DNA from: Parerythrobacter_A sp963761775
GTDB taxonomy: Bacteria; Pseudomonadota; Alphaproteobacteria; Sphingomonadales; Sphingomonadaceae
Reading direction: 5' to 3'
Length of the DNA stretch: 64,000 nucleotides
Assembly (NCBI GenBank): GCA_963761775.1
Contig: CAVXIF010000003.1
Location: 62,001 to 126,000 of the forward strand
The stretch's first letter is position 1; every line of letters starts with the position of its first letter. Made by a program: the position numbers and the translations under genes. Under the pieces are notes generated by a model. It was not told where the DNA came from and did no database searches. It saw only the letters and a list, made by a program, of their open reading frames with translations. Positions 63,372 through 64,000 of the stretch are shown here, in pieces.

Positions 63372-63737
63372 CTATCCGCGCCATGCCAGCCATGTGACGA
63401 ACGCGAGCGGTGCCAGCGCGGCTACATCGGCTATAGCGACGGTCCGCAAGGCGCCGCCCGGCATACCGGCGCGTGCATAGACAACCAGAAACCCGACCAC
63501 ACTGACTGTTACCACGAAGGATGCAACACGCCGCGCGGCCGGATCGATCATCGCAAACAGTGCGGCCAGCACGATCGCAAGAAACAGCGCCCCGCGATGG
63601 ACAATCAGGATGCCGACATCTCCGGTGGGCTGCACACCGTATAACCGCTCGGTCATGGCTGGCGCGAACAGGACGACTGCGGGCATAACGTGCACCAGTG
63701 CCAGTGCGAACCACGCCGCCTTTGCGATCGCTTCCAT
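63372..63737 (-). CDS. Small integral membrane protein of unknown function
   Basis: A 121-residue protein with four predicted membrane helices (AAWFALALVHVMPAVVLFAP, ALFLAIVLAALFAMI, VASFVVTVSVVGFLVVY and IADVAALAPLAFVTWLAW). No known motif is seen. It follows the VOC-family gene on the same strand by 3 bases and converges on the DUF1330 gene. Confidence 0.7.
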   Translation of the reverse strand: MEAIAKAAWFALALVHVMPAVVLFAPAMTERLYGVQPTGDVGILIVHRGALFLAIVLAALFAMIDPAARRVASFVVTVSVVGFLVVYARAGMPGGALRTVAIADVAALAPLAFVTWLAWRG

Positions 63738-63740
63738 CGG

Positions 63741-64000
63741 TCAGTTCAGCAGCTGGTTGATCTCGACCGCCACGCCATCGGGGTCGAACACGTTGCAGCC
63801 CATCACGCGGATGTCCGGCCCTCCGGTGCGGCTGGGGTAGGTCTGCAACCGCGCTTCTGCCGTCATCGTCACGCCGGGCACTGCCTTCGCCGCCGCGCAG
63901 CGCGCGGGCACGTCGTCCGTATTGACCACGATCACCGGGCTGCCGACCGACAGGCGCCTGGGATAGGCAGGTTCGTCCAGCGGCGGGTCGACTACCTCCA
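63741..64000 (-). CDS. VOC-family (glyoxalase-like) protein, partial
   Basis: Only the C-terminal ~86 residues are in the window, and the gene continues past base 64000. The visible part has LSVGSPVIVVNTDDVPARCA, GGPDIRVMGCNVFDPDGVAV and the ending EINQLLN. The DPDG-x-x-x-E-I pattern is the last beta-strand of vicinal-oxygen-chelate domains, where the Glu is commonly a metal ligand. The substrate is unknown. It is followed 3 bases later by the small membrane protein gene. Confidence 0.75.
   Translation of the reverse strand, partial: EVVDPPLDEPAYPRRLSVGSPVIVVNTDDVPARCAAAKAVPGVTMTAEARLQTYPSRTGGPDIRVMGCNVFDPDGVAVEINQLLN

Noticed and set aside
1..64000. CRISPR arrays, insertion sequences or prophage
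   Set aside because: No regularly spaced repeats of suitable length and no transposase, integrase or phage structural proteins were found in any frame.

Overview
The window is GC-rich, densely coded DNA that looks like the chromosome of an alphaproteobacterium of the order Sphingomonadales, probably an Erythrobacteraceae-type organism. The support is the gene content: several TonB-dependent receptors, a PEP-CTERM-like surface protein, an NDUFA12-type complex I subunit, a mannose-1-phosphate guanylyltransferase/isomerase pair, and the order tRNA-Trp, secE, nusG, rplK, rplA. The genus is not proven. No transposase, integrase, phage gene or CRISPR array was seen.

Layout. 1-5.5 kb: a glycan cluster (end of a HAD sugar phosphatase, three glycosyltransferases, a sulfotransferase) with a Crp/Fnr regulator and a decayed TauD-like remnant. 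5.5-13.3 kb: a disaccharide-use operon on the minus strand (GH65 phosphorylase fused to beta-phosphoglucomutase, TonB receptor, FucP-like MFS carrier) with a LacI regulator and two operator-like palindromes over its promoter. 13.4-19.3 kb: phenylalanine hydroxylase, GH42 beta-galactosidase, YhhQ, a nucleoside carrier and a 2OG-Fe(II) oxygenase. 19.6-24.8 kb: a very large Oar-like TonB receptor, a degenerate receiver-Hpt protein and a TonB protein. 24.8-27.2 kb: GDP-mannose genes. 27.2-31.2 kb: PHA-type protein, XpaC-like protein, TelA and a DUF389 membrane protein. 31.2-35.8 kb: fatty-acyl-AMP ligase, recX, DUF192, NDUFA12, DUF2155 and aat. 35.9-42.2 kb: tRNA-Trp, a 49-aa protein, AgcS, secE, nusG, a hybrid histidine kinase on the opposite strand, rplK and rplA. 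42.3-48.2 kb: PEP-CTERM protein, CinA domain protein, a Baeyer-Villiger-type monooxygenase and a TonB receptor. 48.2-52.3 kb: a FabD-like acyltransferase coupled to a fused alpha/beta 2-oxoacid dehydrogenase E1, next to a second Crp/Fnr regulator that is a close paralogue of the first. 52.3-59.9 kb: a tripartite RND efflux operon followed on the same strand by a GntA-like heme N-hydroxylase candidate and a DUF1989 protein. 60-64 kb: Y-family polymerase, methyltransferase and small genes.

Two points stand out. First, nine genes, including the essential rplA, each carry one frameshift, and every one corresponds to a single extra base. The only tRNA also has one extra base in its T-loop. This pattern points to insertion-type sequencing errors rather than real gene decay, so these genes should be read as intact. 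Second, the best candidate for a little-described system is the GntA-like/DUF1989 pair downstream of the RND pump: both families are linked elsewhere to guanidino-group chemistry. The E1/FabD-like pair is a second candidate.
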